Positions 53,045 to 62,900 of a DNA stretch of 64,000 bases are shown here, piece by piece. Both the position numbers and the translations under genes were made by a program. The stretch is taken from positions 1 through 64,000 of the forward strand of contig DASPIU010000059.1 in the NCBI GenBank assembly GCA_035629025.1, written 5' to 3'. Origin of the DNA: Stenotrophomonas_A sp035629025 (GTDB lineage: Bacteria > Pseudomonadota > Gammaproteobacteria > Xanthomonadales > Xanthomonadaceae). Positions within the stretch are counted from its first letter, which is position 1; every line of letters starts with the position of its first letter. The notes beneath the pieces were generated by a model. It searched no databases. It was not told where the DNA came from and worked only from the letters and a program-made list of their open reading frames with translations.

Positions 53045-55177
53045 ATGTCTATTGCTTCCGGCCTCAGCACCGGCCTGCCGCGTTACTCCCTGCTCACCCT
53101 TGGCCTGCTCGCCGCCCTCAATGCCCAGGCCGATGACGCGGCCGCCCCCGCCGCCACCGATCTCGACCAGGTGCTGGTCGTGGCCCAGCGCGCCGAGCGC
53201 GTCAGCAGCGGCGCAACCAACCTCGACCTGCCGATCAAGGAAACGCCGCAGTCGATCAGCGAAGTCAGCAGCCAGCAGATGCAGCAGTTCGGTGCCACCT
53301 CGGTCAACGAGGCCCTGCGCCTGGCCACCGGCATCCAGGTCGAGGAATGGGAGACCAATCGAACGACGTACACCTCGCGCGGCTTCGATATCGAGAACAC
53401 CCAGATCGACGGCGTTGGCCTGCCCAATGGCTGGGGCGTGGCGACCAGCGCCACCGATACCTTCGGCTACGAGAAACTTGAAGTGATCCGCGGTGCCAAC
53501 GGCCTGCTGACCGGCGTCGGCAACGCCGCCGGCACCATCAACTATGTGCGCAAGCGCCCGACCAATGTCGAACAGGGCCAGGTCGGCGTCAGCTACGGCA
53601 CCTGGGGCACCACGCGGGTGCAGGCCGACTACTCCACCCCCTTCACCGATGATGGCCGCTGGGCCGGCCGCGTCGTCGCCGCGCACGAGGAAGGCGACTC
53701 CTGGCTGCGCGACAAGAGCGACCAGCGCGATTTCTTCTACGGCGTGGTCGATGGCCAGGTCGGCGAAAACGGCACGCTGGCCGCCGGTTATTCATGGCAG
53801 AAGACGCAGACCGACGGCACCATGTGGGGCGCGCTGACCTTCATGTACGCCGATGGCACGCAGGCCGAATGGCCGCGCAGCGCTTCCACCACGCAGGACT
53901 GGACGATGTGGGACACCCGCACCCAGACCGGTTTCCTCGAATACACCCACCAGCTGGCCGCCGACTGGCAGTTGAAGGTTTCCTACAACTACCGCCGCAC
54001 CGACAACGACGCCAAGCTGTTCTACGCCACCGACATCAACGGCACCGGCCTGGAGCCGGGCACCAACCTCGGCCTGTACGGCTACCCCTGGGGCGGGCCG
54101 GACCAGACCACCGCCCACCTCGGCGATGCGCGGATCAACGGCCGCTACATGCTGTTCGGCCGCGAACACGAGCTGATGTTCGGCGTGGGCTACGCGCGCA
54201 GCGAAACCATCAACCGCGAATACGCCCAGGCGATGTGCGGCGACGCGGCGTGCGGCTACCTGCCGATGCCGGCCTTCCCGTGGGCCGGCAATGTCATCCC
54301 CGAGCCGGTATGGGGCGAGGCCTCGACCTATGGCACCTTGAACCAGCGCCTCAAGCGCGTGTTCGGTGCTACGCGTCTGTCGCTGACCGACCAGCTGAAG
54401 GCCATCGTCGGCTTCAACTACGCCAGCTATCACCGCGACGGCGACAACTACGGCGTGGCCTTCGACCAGACCGAAGGCAAGACCAGCCCATACGCCGGCC
54501 TGACCTACGACTTCAACGAGCACGTCCTCGGCTATGTGAGCTATTCGGACATCTACCAGCCGCAGGACCAGACCGACATCAATGACCGCTATCTCGACCC
54601 GACCAAGGGCAGCAACTACGAGGCCGGGGTCAAGGCCGACTGGCTCGACAAGCGCCTGCTGACCACGCTGGCGGTGTTCAAGGCCGAGCAGGACGGCCTC
54701 GCCACCGGCATCGGCTACAACGAGCATGGCCAGTTCTATTACGCCGGCGTGGACGTGGAGTCCAAGGGCGTGGAGTTCGAGGCCACCGGCAAGCTCAGCG
54801 ACAACGTTGACCTGGTATTCGGCTACACCGCACTCAAGCTCACCGGCGCCGATGGTGACGATACCTACCGCTGGGTGCCGCGGCGCACTGCCAACCTGAT
54901 GCTCAGCGCCCGCCTGCCCGCTTACAGTGCGCTGTCGTTCGGCATCGGCGGCCGCTGGCAGAGCGCGATCTCCAACGTGGAAACCAGTGGCTTCGCCGTG
55001 CACCAGGACAGCTACGCCGTGCTCAACGGCTTCGTTGCCTGGGATGTGCTGCCCAACGCCACGCTGCGCTTCAACGTGCGCAACATCACCGACGAGAAGT
55101 ACATCAACACCCTGCGCTACGCCGGTTACTACGGTGCGCCGCGCAACTACACGCTGAGTTTCGACTGGCGCTTCTGA
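53045..55177 (+). CDS. TonB-dependent siderophore receptor (FpvA/FhuE type)
   Basis: 710 residues from ATG 53045. A signal peptide (to about 28) is followed by a TonB-box region (DQVLVVAQ), the plug domain (about 55-170: LPIKETPQSISEVSSQQMQQFG, YEKLEVIRGANGLLTGVGNAAGTIN) and a 22-strand barrel ending in YTLSFDWRF, a normal C-terminal Phe. The PQSISEVS and RGANGLL segments mark the siderophore sub-group. No iron-dependent repressor gene is near. A hairpin (CGTCCCTCGCCGG paired with CCGGCGGGGGACG, 55191-55221) follows with only a short T-run. Confidence 0.9.
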   Translation: MSIASGLSTGLPRYSLLTLGLLAALNAQADDAAAPAATDLDQVLVVAQRAERVSSGATNLDLPIKETPQSISEVSSQQMQQFGATSVNEALRLATGIQVEEWETNRTTYTSRGFDIENTQIDGVGLPNGWGVATSATDTFGYEKLEVIRGANGLLTGVGNAAGTINYVRKRPTNVEQGQVGVSYGTWGTTRVQADYSTPFTDDGRWAGRVVAAHEEGDSWLRDKSDQRDFFYGVVDGQVGENGTLAAGYSWQKTQTDGTMWGALTFMYADGTQAEWPRSASTTQDWTMWDTRTQTGFLEYTHQLAADWQLKVSYNYRRTDNDAKLFYATDINGTGLEPGTNLGLYGYPWGGPDQTTAHLGDARINGRYMLFGREHELMFGVGYARSETINREYAQAMCGDAACGYLPMPAFPWAGNVIPEPVWGEASTYGTLNQRLKRVFGATRLSLTDQLKAIVGFNYASYHRDGDNYGVAFDQTEGKTSPYAGLTYDFNEHVLGYVSYSDIYQPQDQTDINDRYLDPTKGSNYEAGVKADWLDKRLLTTLAVFKAEQDGLATGIGYNEHGQFYYAGVDVESKGVEFEATGKLSDNVDLVFGYTALKLTGADGDDTYRWVPRRTANLMLSARLPAYSALSFGIGGRWQSAISNVETSGFAVHQDSYAVLNGFVAWDVLPNATLRFNVRNITDEKYINTLRYAGYYGAPRNYTLSFDWRF

Positions 55178-55190
55178 TTGGTGCAACGCG

Positions 55191-55230
55191 CGTCCCTCGC
55201 CGGCCGCTCCGGCGGGGGACGGGGGTTTGG
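55191..55230 (+). terminator. hairpin after the siderophore receptor gene
   Basis: Long near-perfect stem 55191-55203 with 55209-55221, one bulge position, 5-base loop, then GGGGTTTGG. The weak T-run makes it an uncertain terminator. Confidence 0.45.
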
Positions 55231-55294
55231 AACGGTGCCCGGTCGCGATCGACCCACGTGAGGTAAGCTCCCGGCATCCGGCCGGGAGATCCCC

Positions 55295-55990
55295 ATGGGC
55301 AGTGCCGTTACCGATCCGACGTGGCGCCTGCGTACCACGCGGCTCGCCGTGGCCCTGCTGCTGCTCGCGCTGGCGGGGTGGAGCGGGGATTTCCTGTTCG
55401 GCGTCTTCAACAAGTACCGCCATATCGATGCCGCTACCTACACGATGTTCTGGGAGCGGCGTGGCTGGCTGTGGATTCACCTCGCCGGCGGTGGCCTGAC
55501 GATACTGCTCGGCCTGGTGCAGTTTCTGAGCCAATGGCCACGCGCCTGCAACCGCCCGCATCGCTGGAGTGGCCGGGTCTACCTGTACGGCATGCTCATC
55601 GCCTGCACCGGTGCCACCGGGTTGATCGCCACTTCGCCTGCGCCCTTCTCCATCCGCGCGGCGTTTGCCGCGACGGCCCTGGCCTGGCTTTGCACCGCAT
55701 TGGTGGGCCTGGTATCGATCCGGCGCGGGCGCGTGATGCAGCATCGCCGCTGGATGATCCGCACCTACCTGGTCACGCTCGCACCGGTCACCTTCCGGCT
55801 TCTGCTGCATACGCCAGGCATTTTCAGCGTGCTGCCGCCACCACCGGCGGGCATCGCATGGTTGCTGTGGATCTCGTGGGTGCTGCCGCTCGCGCTCTGC
55901 GAACTGGTCTGGCGGCTGAGCGATCTGGCTCGCCCGCTACACCCCACGACCGCGGCCGCCGTCACGGTACAGCCGCAATCCCGCATGTGA
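55295..55990 (+). CDS. DUF2306-like integral membrane protein
   Basis: 231 residues, six or seven membrane segments. The pattern of conserved His and Arg (HLAGGGLTILLGLVQF, NRPHRWSGRVYLYGML, MQHRRWMIRTYLVTLAPVTFRLLL) matches the DUF2306 family of predicted membrane proteins, which may bind haem or act in redox. No signal peptide. It converges with the phytase gene and starts about 118 bases after the receptor stop, perhaps with its own promoter. Confidence 0.78.
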   Translation: MGSAVTDPTWRLRTTRLAVALLLLALAGWSGDFLFGVFNKYRHIDAATYTMFWERRGWLWIHLAGGGLTILLGLVQFLSQWPRACNRPHRWSGRVYLYGMLIACTGATGLIATSPAPFSIRAAFAATALAWLCTALVGLVSIRRGRVMQHRRWMIRTYLVTLAPVTFRLLLHTPGIFSVLPPPPAGIAWLLWISWVLPLALCELVWRLSDLARPLHPTTAAAVTVQPQSRM

Positions 55991-55991
55991 T

Positions 55992-57158
55992 TCAGTGTTT
56001 GCACGCCGGCAGTTTCAGCGCCGCGGCAATGTCACGCCAATCGAATGCCGACACCGCCACGTCCAGGTGCGAGGCGTAGAAGGCGCCCTGCGGGAAGCGT
56101 GCATCGCCACGCTCATCCAGCCACACCCCATCGGTCAGCCCGGTGACCTGGCCAACGAAGGACCCGGCGTGCTGCAGGGTCTGGCGGTCGAACACATGGA
56201 ACACCGTCCTGTCGTCGAACTGGTCGCTGGCCACCCACCAACCGCGGCCATCCTGGCAACGCATCAAGGCGATGCCCTCGGCCTGGGCCTTGTAGGTGCC
56301 CGCGCCCACGTCGCGCCCGGTGTACTTGCCGTCCAGGGTGTACTCGCGCAGCCGCGTACCGGTGGGGATGTCCTCCTCGGCGATCAACAGGCGGTTGTTC
56401 GCTTCATCACCGAACAGCGACTCGGCCACGCGAATCGCGCCGGCCTGGCCGGTGTCGCCGAAGTGGCCAGTGGCGCGTGCCGTCCAGCCGGCGGCCTGCC
56501 GGCTCACCTGGTAGCGGCGGAAGCGCTTGTCCAGCTCGCCCAGTGGCGGAACGATGTCCTCGCCTCGCGCGTCTTCGCCTTTCATGTAGTTGTCACTGAC
56601 GATCACCTCGTAGCCGTCGCCATGCTTGCGCACCCACAGGCCATAGGGCTGTTGCAGGTCGTCCTGCGCGAAGACCAGTAGCGGGCGGAAATCCGGCAAC
56701 GTGAACATCTGCACGCGGTGGTTGTCACGTTCGACAACGAACACAAATCTGTCATCGATCGTGGCAACACCGTTGGGGCGGCTCAACTGGCCCAGCGCAC
56801 TGCCGCTGCTGCCTACCGTACGCAGCCGCGCGCCAGTATCCCCGTCGTAGACGATCAACTGGTCGATGGACTTGGCGGAGGCCACGACCATCAGCCTGCC
56901 CTCGGCGCTTCGCCAGGCCGCCGGGGAGTCGACGTTGTCGTCAGCCGCGGGCTTGGCCACCCAGGCTTCAGTGACAACCACGTGCGGAATGCGCGCCTGG
57001 TGCGCGCTGAACAGCAAATCCCCTTCCTTGCCCGCCTCGTCGCCTTCCTTGGACGCAGCAGGGCGCGAGCCGGTGTCCGCGACAGATGGCGCAACCGTGG
57101 AGCAGGCAGACAGCGCCAGCAGCGAGGCCATCAGAATCGTGCGAAGCATCATTGCCAT
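55992..57158 (-). CDS. beta-propeller phytase-like lipoprotein
   Basis: 388 residues. Lipoprotein signal with LLALSAC (Cys about 19). The propeller has features of the 3-phytase (BPP) family: IVYDGDTGARLRTVG, RLLIAEEDIPTGTRLREY (acidic Ca/phosphate-binding region), AEGIALMRCQDGRGWWVASDQ, FHVFDRQTLQHAGSF and TDGVWLDE. These enzymes release phosphate from inositol phosphates with calcium. It would be anchored at the outer membrane. It diverges from a TonB-dependent receptor, a pairing that points to uptake of the products or of the phytate complex. Confidence 0.84.
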   Translation of the reverse strand: MAMMLRTILMASLLALSACSTVAPSVADTGSRPAASKEGDEAGKEGDLLFSAHQARIPHVVVTEAWVAKPAADDNVDSPAAWRSAEGRLMVVASAKSIDQLIVYDGDTGARLRTVGSSGSALGQLSRPNGVATIDDRFVFVVERDNHRVQMFTLPDFRPLLVFAQDDLQQPYGLWVRKHGDGYEVIVSDNYMKGEDARGEDIVPPLGELDKRFRRYQVSRQAAGWTARATGHFGDTGQAGAIRVAESLFGDEANNRLLIAEEDIPTGTRLREYTLDGKYTGRDVGAGTYKAQAEGIALMRCQDGRGWWVASDQFDDRTVFHVFDRQTLQHAGSFVGQVTGLTDGVWLDERGDARFPQGAFYASHLDVAVSAFDWRDIAAALKLPACKH

Positions 57159-57200
57159 CCCCGGAATATTGTTTGCAGCCGCGGAAGCTAGGCATCGAAC

Positions 57201-57249
57201 ATGACGGTTCGATTACAGCCCGATGCTGTCGCAATCTCCAAACCGTCAT
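57201..57249. promoter_or_regulatory. spaced perfect inverted repeat between phytase and TonB receptor genes
   Basis: ATGACGGTT (57201-57209) and AACCGTCAT (57241-57249) are perfect inverted arms, centres 40 bases apart, in the 168-base divergent promoter region. This looks like a paired regulator site. It lacks the 11-base direct-repeat spacing of a PhoB box. Confidence 0.5.
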
Positions 57250-57326
57250 ATTTCCTTTATATCCCCGAAGTAAAAAAGCTCCGACATTTTCTTAACGTCG
57301 TTCCGACAATCGGGGAAGCACCACCA

Positions 57327-59699
57327 ATGAAACGAAACGCTTTGGCCATTGGCCTTGGGCGGGCGCTCGCCTGCGCCGCACTGATTCCGGCCGGTGCCGC
57401 CTGGTCACAGACCACAACGCCGGACGGGACCGCTGCCGCGCCGGAGGTAAAGCAGATGGACACGCTGGTTGTCCAGGGCGAGATCACCTATCGCTACCGC
57501 AGCGAGGACGTCGCCCCGACTCTGGTCTATGACCTGGAGTATTTCCAGCGCTTCGAGCCCAACACCGTCGGCGACATGCTCAAGCGCGTGCCGGGCGTGG
57601 GCTTTGTCGGATCGGACATCATGGAATACGACGGTGCGCAGCTGCGCGGCCTCGGCGGCGGCTACACCCAGGTGTTGATCAATGGCAAGCAGGTACCGGG
57701 CGCCGGTGATGATCGTTCGTTCTACGTCGACCGCATCCCGGCGGAAATGGTCGACCACATCGAGATCAAGCGCAGCGCCAGCGCCAACCGCAGCGGCGAT
57801 GCCGTCGCCGGCGCGATCAATATCGTGCTGCGCGATGCCTACGTGTTCACCGGCAGCTACATCCGCGTGGGGGTGAACCGCTGGTACGACGGCGAAGTGA
57901 ACCCGACCTTCGGTGCCGTGACCTCGTTCGAGGCACTCGGTGGGCACCTGCTGGCGGGCTTCAACGTGCAGGACCGCTACCGCGCCAAGGAAAAGCGCTC
58001 GGACCGCTTCACCGACAATACCCGCAGCGAAAAGGTCAGCTGGGAAGACCAGACCGAGGTGAAGGACGGGCGTGACTATTCGGCCAACCTCAGCTATGCC
58101 GCCGACATCGGCGACAGTGGCCGCCTCAGCATCGACGGCTTCTATGTCAAGACCGACCGCGACGTCAGGGAGGTGTCTTTCAGCGAAGAACTGGACGACG
58201 GCGAGACGATCAATGCACGCGTGCCGGGCCTGGACCCGTACGATCAGAAGAACTACGGCATCAGCGCCGAGTACAAGTTCGACATGGCCGGCGGCACCAC
58301 CAAGCTGAGCGTGGACCACGCGCGCTTTCAGAACTCGCAGGCCACCACCGAGGGTGAGGAGGTCTACGTCAGCGGCGAGGATCAATGGGACCAGACCTGG
58401 AGCATCGACCAGGGCGAGTGGGACGAGACCGCCTTCGAGGCCGAGGCGGTGTCGGCCAAGGACGCCGAGACCGGCCTGCACCTGGCTCACGTGCGCCCCC
58501 TCGGCAATGTCGAGCTCGAATTTGGCGTGGACTACCGCACCAAGAAGCGCGAAAGCCTCGTGACCTTCTATGAGTGGGAGGCCGAGGAAGAAGGCCAGAC
58601 GCCGGTCTTCCCGACGGACTACGAACTGGACGGCAGCGTCGCCTCGGAGATCAGGGAAAAGCGCCTGGATCCCTACATCATGTTCACCGGCAAGGGCGAG
58701 GTGTTCTCCTGGGAAGCCGGCCTGCGCTATGAAACCACCAGGTCCGAAGTGGAGTACATCGAGGACGAGGAAAGCGAAGGCCGGGTCAAGAAGGACTACA
58801 ACAAGCTGCTGCCGTCGGTGAACCTGCGCTGGGACGTGACCGACGTCGACCGCATCAACCTTTCGCTGGCCAGGACGGTCAAGCGGCCCAACTTCAACGA
58901 ACTGATCCCGGCCCTGCTGGACGGCGAGTACGGCGACAACGACTACATCGGCAACCCGGAACTGGACCCGGAAACCGCCAATGGCGTGGACCTGGGCTTT
59001 GAACATCGCCTCGGCCGCAAGGGCGTGGTCGGCCTGAATCTCTTCTATCGCGACGTCAAGGATCTGATCGAGATCGTCAACACCGGCAGGCCCAGCACCG
59101 AGATGGAAGACACCTGGGAAGAGATGATCGACGATGGCGATGCCGTCGACCTGGCCGACGCCATGGCCCAGGAACCTGCCGAGAGCTGGGTCTACACCTC
59201 CAGCAATGTCGGCGACGGCAAGGTCTACGGCTTCGAGTTCGACCTGTCCACGCCATTGAGCGTGTTCGGTCTGGACAACACCGGCGTGTTCGTCAACTAC
59301 TCCTGGGTTGATTCCAGGGTCGATGATTTCATGGGCGAGCGCCGCTTCAACGACCAGGCCCACTACGTCTACAACATCGGCTTCATCCAGGATCTTCCGG
59401 CTTGGGGCATGAGCTTCGGTGCGACCTACCGCAAGCAGGGCGATGCCAACACGCGAGTGCTGGGCGAGGAAGGCCTGATCCGCTACGGTGCCGAACTGGA
59501 TGCCTTCATCGAGAAGCGCTTTGGGGAAAGCTTCTCGGTGCGGCTGTCGGCCAACAACCTGCTGGACGCTTCCAAGGACGAGTTCTTCGACAAGTTCAAC
59601 ACCGAAGCCGACCAGCTTGACCGCGACTACGACGAGTACGAGCTGGAAAGCGAACAGGCTGGCCCGAGCTACCAGCTGGTCGCGCGCTGGGCTTTCTGA
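57327..59699 (+). CDS. TonB-dependent receptor paired with the phytase
   Basis: 790 residues from ATG 57327, with a GGGGAAG ribosome site. Signal peptide (to about 29), TonB box region (QMDTLVVQGE), plug domain (about 55-175: NTVGDMLKRVPGVGFVG, LRGLGGGYTQVLINGKQVPG, VDHIEIKRSASANRSGDAVAGAINIV), barrel of about 600 residues ending in YQLVARWAF. The plug is of the FecA/CirA-like sub-group. Extracellular loops are strikingly acidic (EWEAEEEGQ, IEDEESEG), which would suit binding a metal-phytate or cationic substrate. It is divergent from the phytase lipoprotein and ends at a terminator. Confidence 0.88.
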   Translation: MKRNALAIGLGRALACAALIPAGAAWSQTTTPDGTAAAPEVKQMDTLVVQGEITYRYRSEDVAPTLVYDLEYFQRFEPNTVGDMLKRVPGVGFVGSDIMEYDGAQLRGLGGGYTQVLINGKQVPGAGDDRSFYVDRIPAEMVDHIEIKRSASANRSGDAVAGAINIVLRDAYVFTGSYIRVGVNRWYDGEVNPTFGAVTSFEALGGHLLAGFNVQDRYRAKEKRSDRFTDNTRSEKVSWEDQTEVKDGRDYSANLSYAADIGDSGRLSIDGFYVKTDRDVREVSFSEELDDGETINARVPGLDPYDQKNYGISAEYKFDMAGGTTKLSVDHARFQNSQATTEGEEVYVSGEDQWDQTWSIDQGEWDETAFEAEAVSAKDAETGLHLAHVRPLGNVELEFGVDYRTKKRESLVTFYEWEAEEEGQTPVFPTDYELDGSVASEIREKRLDPYIMFTGKGEVFSWEAGLRYETTRSEVEYIEDEESEGRVKKDYNKLLPSVNLRWDVTDVDRINLSLARTVKRPNFNELIPALLDGEYGDNDYIGNPELDPETANGVDLGFEHRLGRKGVVGLNLFYRDVKDLIEIVNTGRPSTEMEDTWEEMIDDGDAVDLADAMAQEPAESWVYTSSNVGDGKVYGFEFDLSTPLSVFGLDNTGVFVNYSWVDSRVDDFMGERRFNDQAHYVYNIGFIQDLPAWGMSFGATYRKQGDANTRVLGEEGLIRYGAELDAFIEKRFGESFSVRLSANNLLDASKDEFFDKFNTEADQLDRDYDEYELESEQAGPSYQLVARWAF

Positions 59700-59723
59700 G
59701 GGTTCCCCGCCTAGCGTTGAAGA

Positions 59724-59752
59724 AAAGCCGGCCGCGTGCCGGCTTTTTCTTT
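59724..59752 (+). terminator. Rho-independent terminator after the TonB receptor
   Basis: AGCCGGC-CGCGT-GCCGGCT stem-loop (59726-59744) followed by TTTTTCTTTC. The remaining 200 bases before the fusion gene contain no other gene; they should hold its promoter. Confidence 0.9.
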
Positions 59753-59953
59753 CGGGCCGTCGCTGAAGCGCTTGGCAAAGTGAGCAAGCGCATGCAGTCG
59801 GCTCACAGCCCACTTACGCCCTGCGGCGCACTGTCGAGGCCTACCGATCCTGCAGACCTGGTCGTCCTGCCCTGACGCATTCCGGATTCCGGCATCGCCT
59901 GGCACCTCTTTCCATGCCGCCTGTTCGACGGACCAGAACAGGAGAAACCGCCT

Positions 59954-62900
59954 ATGCAGTGGATTGGGGGATTCGAGGGCGCCGATCACGTCAATGGCCG
60001 CGGCCTGCCATTGTGGATGGCGAGGGACAGCGGCCACCTGGGCCGGCTGGATGCGGACTACCGGCGCCTGCGCCGCATGGGCTTCAGCGAGGTCCGTGAA
60101 AGTCTCGGCTGGCGAGTGTGCGAGGATGCCAGCGGCTTCGACTTGCACAGCCTGCACGCCCGCATGCAGGCCGCCGCGCGCCAGGGCATCACCATCCGCT
60201 GGACGTTGATGCATTATGGCGTGCCCGACGGGCTCGACCTGCTGGACGACGGCGACACCGAATTCGTCACCCGCTTCGCCCGCTTCTGCACCGTGGTCGC
60301 CCATGAACTGGCGGCCTATCCTTCGCAACGGCCGCGCGTCTACACCCCGATCAACGAACTGTCGTTCCTGTCCTGGGCGGCCACGTCCACCGGCCTGTTC
60401 CATCCGCACCTGGGCGACCGCCCGCACGACGGGCACAGACTGAAACAACGCCTGGTGCGTGCCGCGCTGGCCGGATGCCAGGCCATTCGCGCGGTGGACC
60501 CACACGCAAGAATGATGTGGGCCGAGCCACTCGTGCATGTTGGCGCGCCCGTGCACGAGGCCGAGTTGCGCGAAGCAGCCCGGCGCGAGCATGCGGCGCA
60601 GTTCGAAGTCCTGGACATGCTCACCGGCCGCTCGCACCCGCATCTGGGCGGAACGCCGGAATGCGTGGACCTGATCGGCATCAACTACTACCACAGCAAC
60701 CAGTGGGAAGTTGGCACGCGCAGGACACTCGGCTGGCACGAGGCCGATCCGCTGCGCCGCCCGCTGTGCAGGCTGTTGCGCGAGTTGCATGAGCGCTATG
60801 GGCTGCCGCTGACGCTGAGCGAGACCAGCCACGTCGGCCAGGCACGTGCCGGATGGCTGCGCGAAGTGGCGCAGCAGGTGCGTCTGGCTCACCAGCATGG
60901 CGTCGCCGTCGAGGCAGTGTGCCTGTACCCGGTAATGGATCGGCCCGATTGGGAGGACCCCTCGCAATGGCACCCCAGCGGACTGTGGGAAGTGGCCTGC
61001 GACGCACCGCTGCGCCCTCCACGCCTGCTGCGCGATTACGCGGACGCCTACGTTGCCGCTCGCCGCGAGCTTGCCGACCTTTCCCCTTCCGATGGACACA
61101 CCGCCATGCGCCAGCTTCTCGTCTTCTCCCACCTGCGTTGGGACTTTGTCTACCAGCGCCCGCAGCACCTGTTGTCCCGCCTGGCCCAGCGCTGGGATGT
61201 AGCCTTCTTTGAAGAGCCGGTCCATGATCCAGACCGTCCGGCCTGGCTGGAAGTCTTCCAGCCCTGCATTGGCGTGACCGTATTGCGGCCGCATACGCCG
61301 ATCGCCGATGCCGGCTTTGCCGACGCGCAATTCCCCCAACTGAGTGCGCTGCTGCACGAATGGCTTGCCACTCACGGCGAGGCCGACATGGCTGTGTGGT
61401 TCTACACGCCGATGGCCTTGCCGATGATGCAGGGCCTGGCGCCGGTTTCGGTGATCTTCGATTGCATGGACGAGCTCGGTGCCTTCATGAATGCACCCGC
61501 GCGTTTGATGGACCGCGAGAAGACCCTGTTCGAAGTCGCCGATCTGGTCCTGACCGGCGGCCCCTCGCTGCACGATGCCAAGGCGTCGAGCAATGCCAAC
61601 GTGCATTGCTTCCCCAGCAGTGTCGACGTGGAGCACTTCGCCCGCGGCAGGCAGGCGCCGCCGCAGCGCCAGCATGCCGGGCCGACGCTGGGTTTCTTCG
61701 GCGTCATCGACGAACGCCTGGACCTGGACCTGCTGCGCGCACTGGCACAGGCGCACCCGGAATGGCAGATCGTGCTGCTTGGCCCGGTCGTCAAGATCGA
61801 TCCGGCAACGCTGCCGCAGGCCCCCAACCTGCATTACCTGGGCCAGCGCGACTATGCCGAGCTGCCCGCGCATGTCGCGCAATGGGATATCTGCCTGCTG
61901 CCGTTCGCGCTCAATGCCTCCACCGCCTTCATCAGCCCGACCAAGACGCTGGAATACATGGCCGCGCGCAAACCGGTGGTCAGCACGCCAGTACGCGATG
62001 TGGCGCGGCTGTATGCCGCTGGCGTGCGCATCGCCCACGGCGCGGATGAGTTCATCCAGCAATGCGAGCAGGCGCTGGCCGAGTCCGAAGCCGAGCGCGG
62101 ACAGCGCATCGCGATACAGGACGGTCTCACCGCTTCAACCTCCTGGGACCGCACCGCCGAGGCGATCGCCGGCAAGATCATGCAGGCCGCCAGCGCCGGT
62201 TTGAATCCGCGCGCCCGCGCCTACCTCGATGGCGAGCGCGTGGTGACCATGGGCGAGCCACCCGTGGAATGCCTCATTCTTGGCGCCGGGCCCACCGGCC
62301 TGTCCGCGGCATACCATTATGGCGAGGGCAGCGTGCTGGTCGAGCGCGAACAGACCGTTGGCGGCTGGTGCCGGTCGATCCAGGACCAGGGCTTCCGCTT
62401 CGATTACGCCGGCCACATCATGTTCTCCAACGACGAGGACGTGCTGCGCCTGTACACCACGCTGCTCGGCGACAACCTGCACTGGCAGAACCGCGAAGCC
62501 TGGGTCTACAGCAAGGGCGTGCATACTCGCTATCCGTTCCAGGGCGCGCTGTATGGGCTGCCGCCTGCCGTGCTCAAGGAGTGCCTGGTCGGTGCGATTG
62601 AAGCGCGGTATGGCGCGCTCGATGGCAGCGCTTCTGCTGCGCCTGCCGCACCGGCCTCGGCCACTGCCGCAGCCGCCCGCGCCGTGGTGCCAGCTGCCGC
62701 GACTGGCTCGAAAGCAAGCGGACGTGCCCCGGACGATTGCTGCGCCGATGGCGGCGTGCCGACGCTGTGCAGCGCCAACGACAGCGGCGATTTGAATGAG
62801 GCTTCCGCCGACAAGGTCGCCCCCTTCGCCCGACATGCTGGCCCGGCCAACTTCGAGGAGTTCATCTACCAGGTCTGGGGCGCTGGCGTCGCCAAGCATT

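Noticed and set aside
57225..57260. PhoB box before the phytase-linked receptor
   Set aside because: CTGTC and CCGTCAT elements occur but 17 bases apart, not the 11-base direct-repeat spacing of PhoB sites.
57405..59813. 802-codon minus-strand frame under the TonB receptor
   Set aside because: Antisense to a receptor with clear plug and barrel motifs; no recognisable protein.
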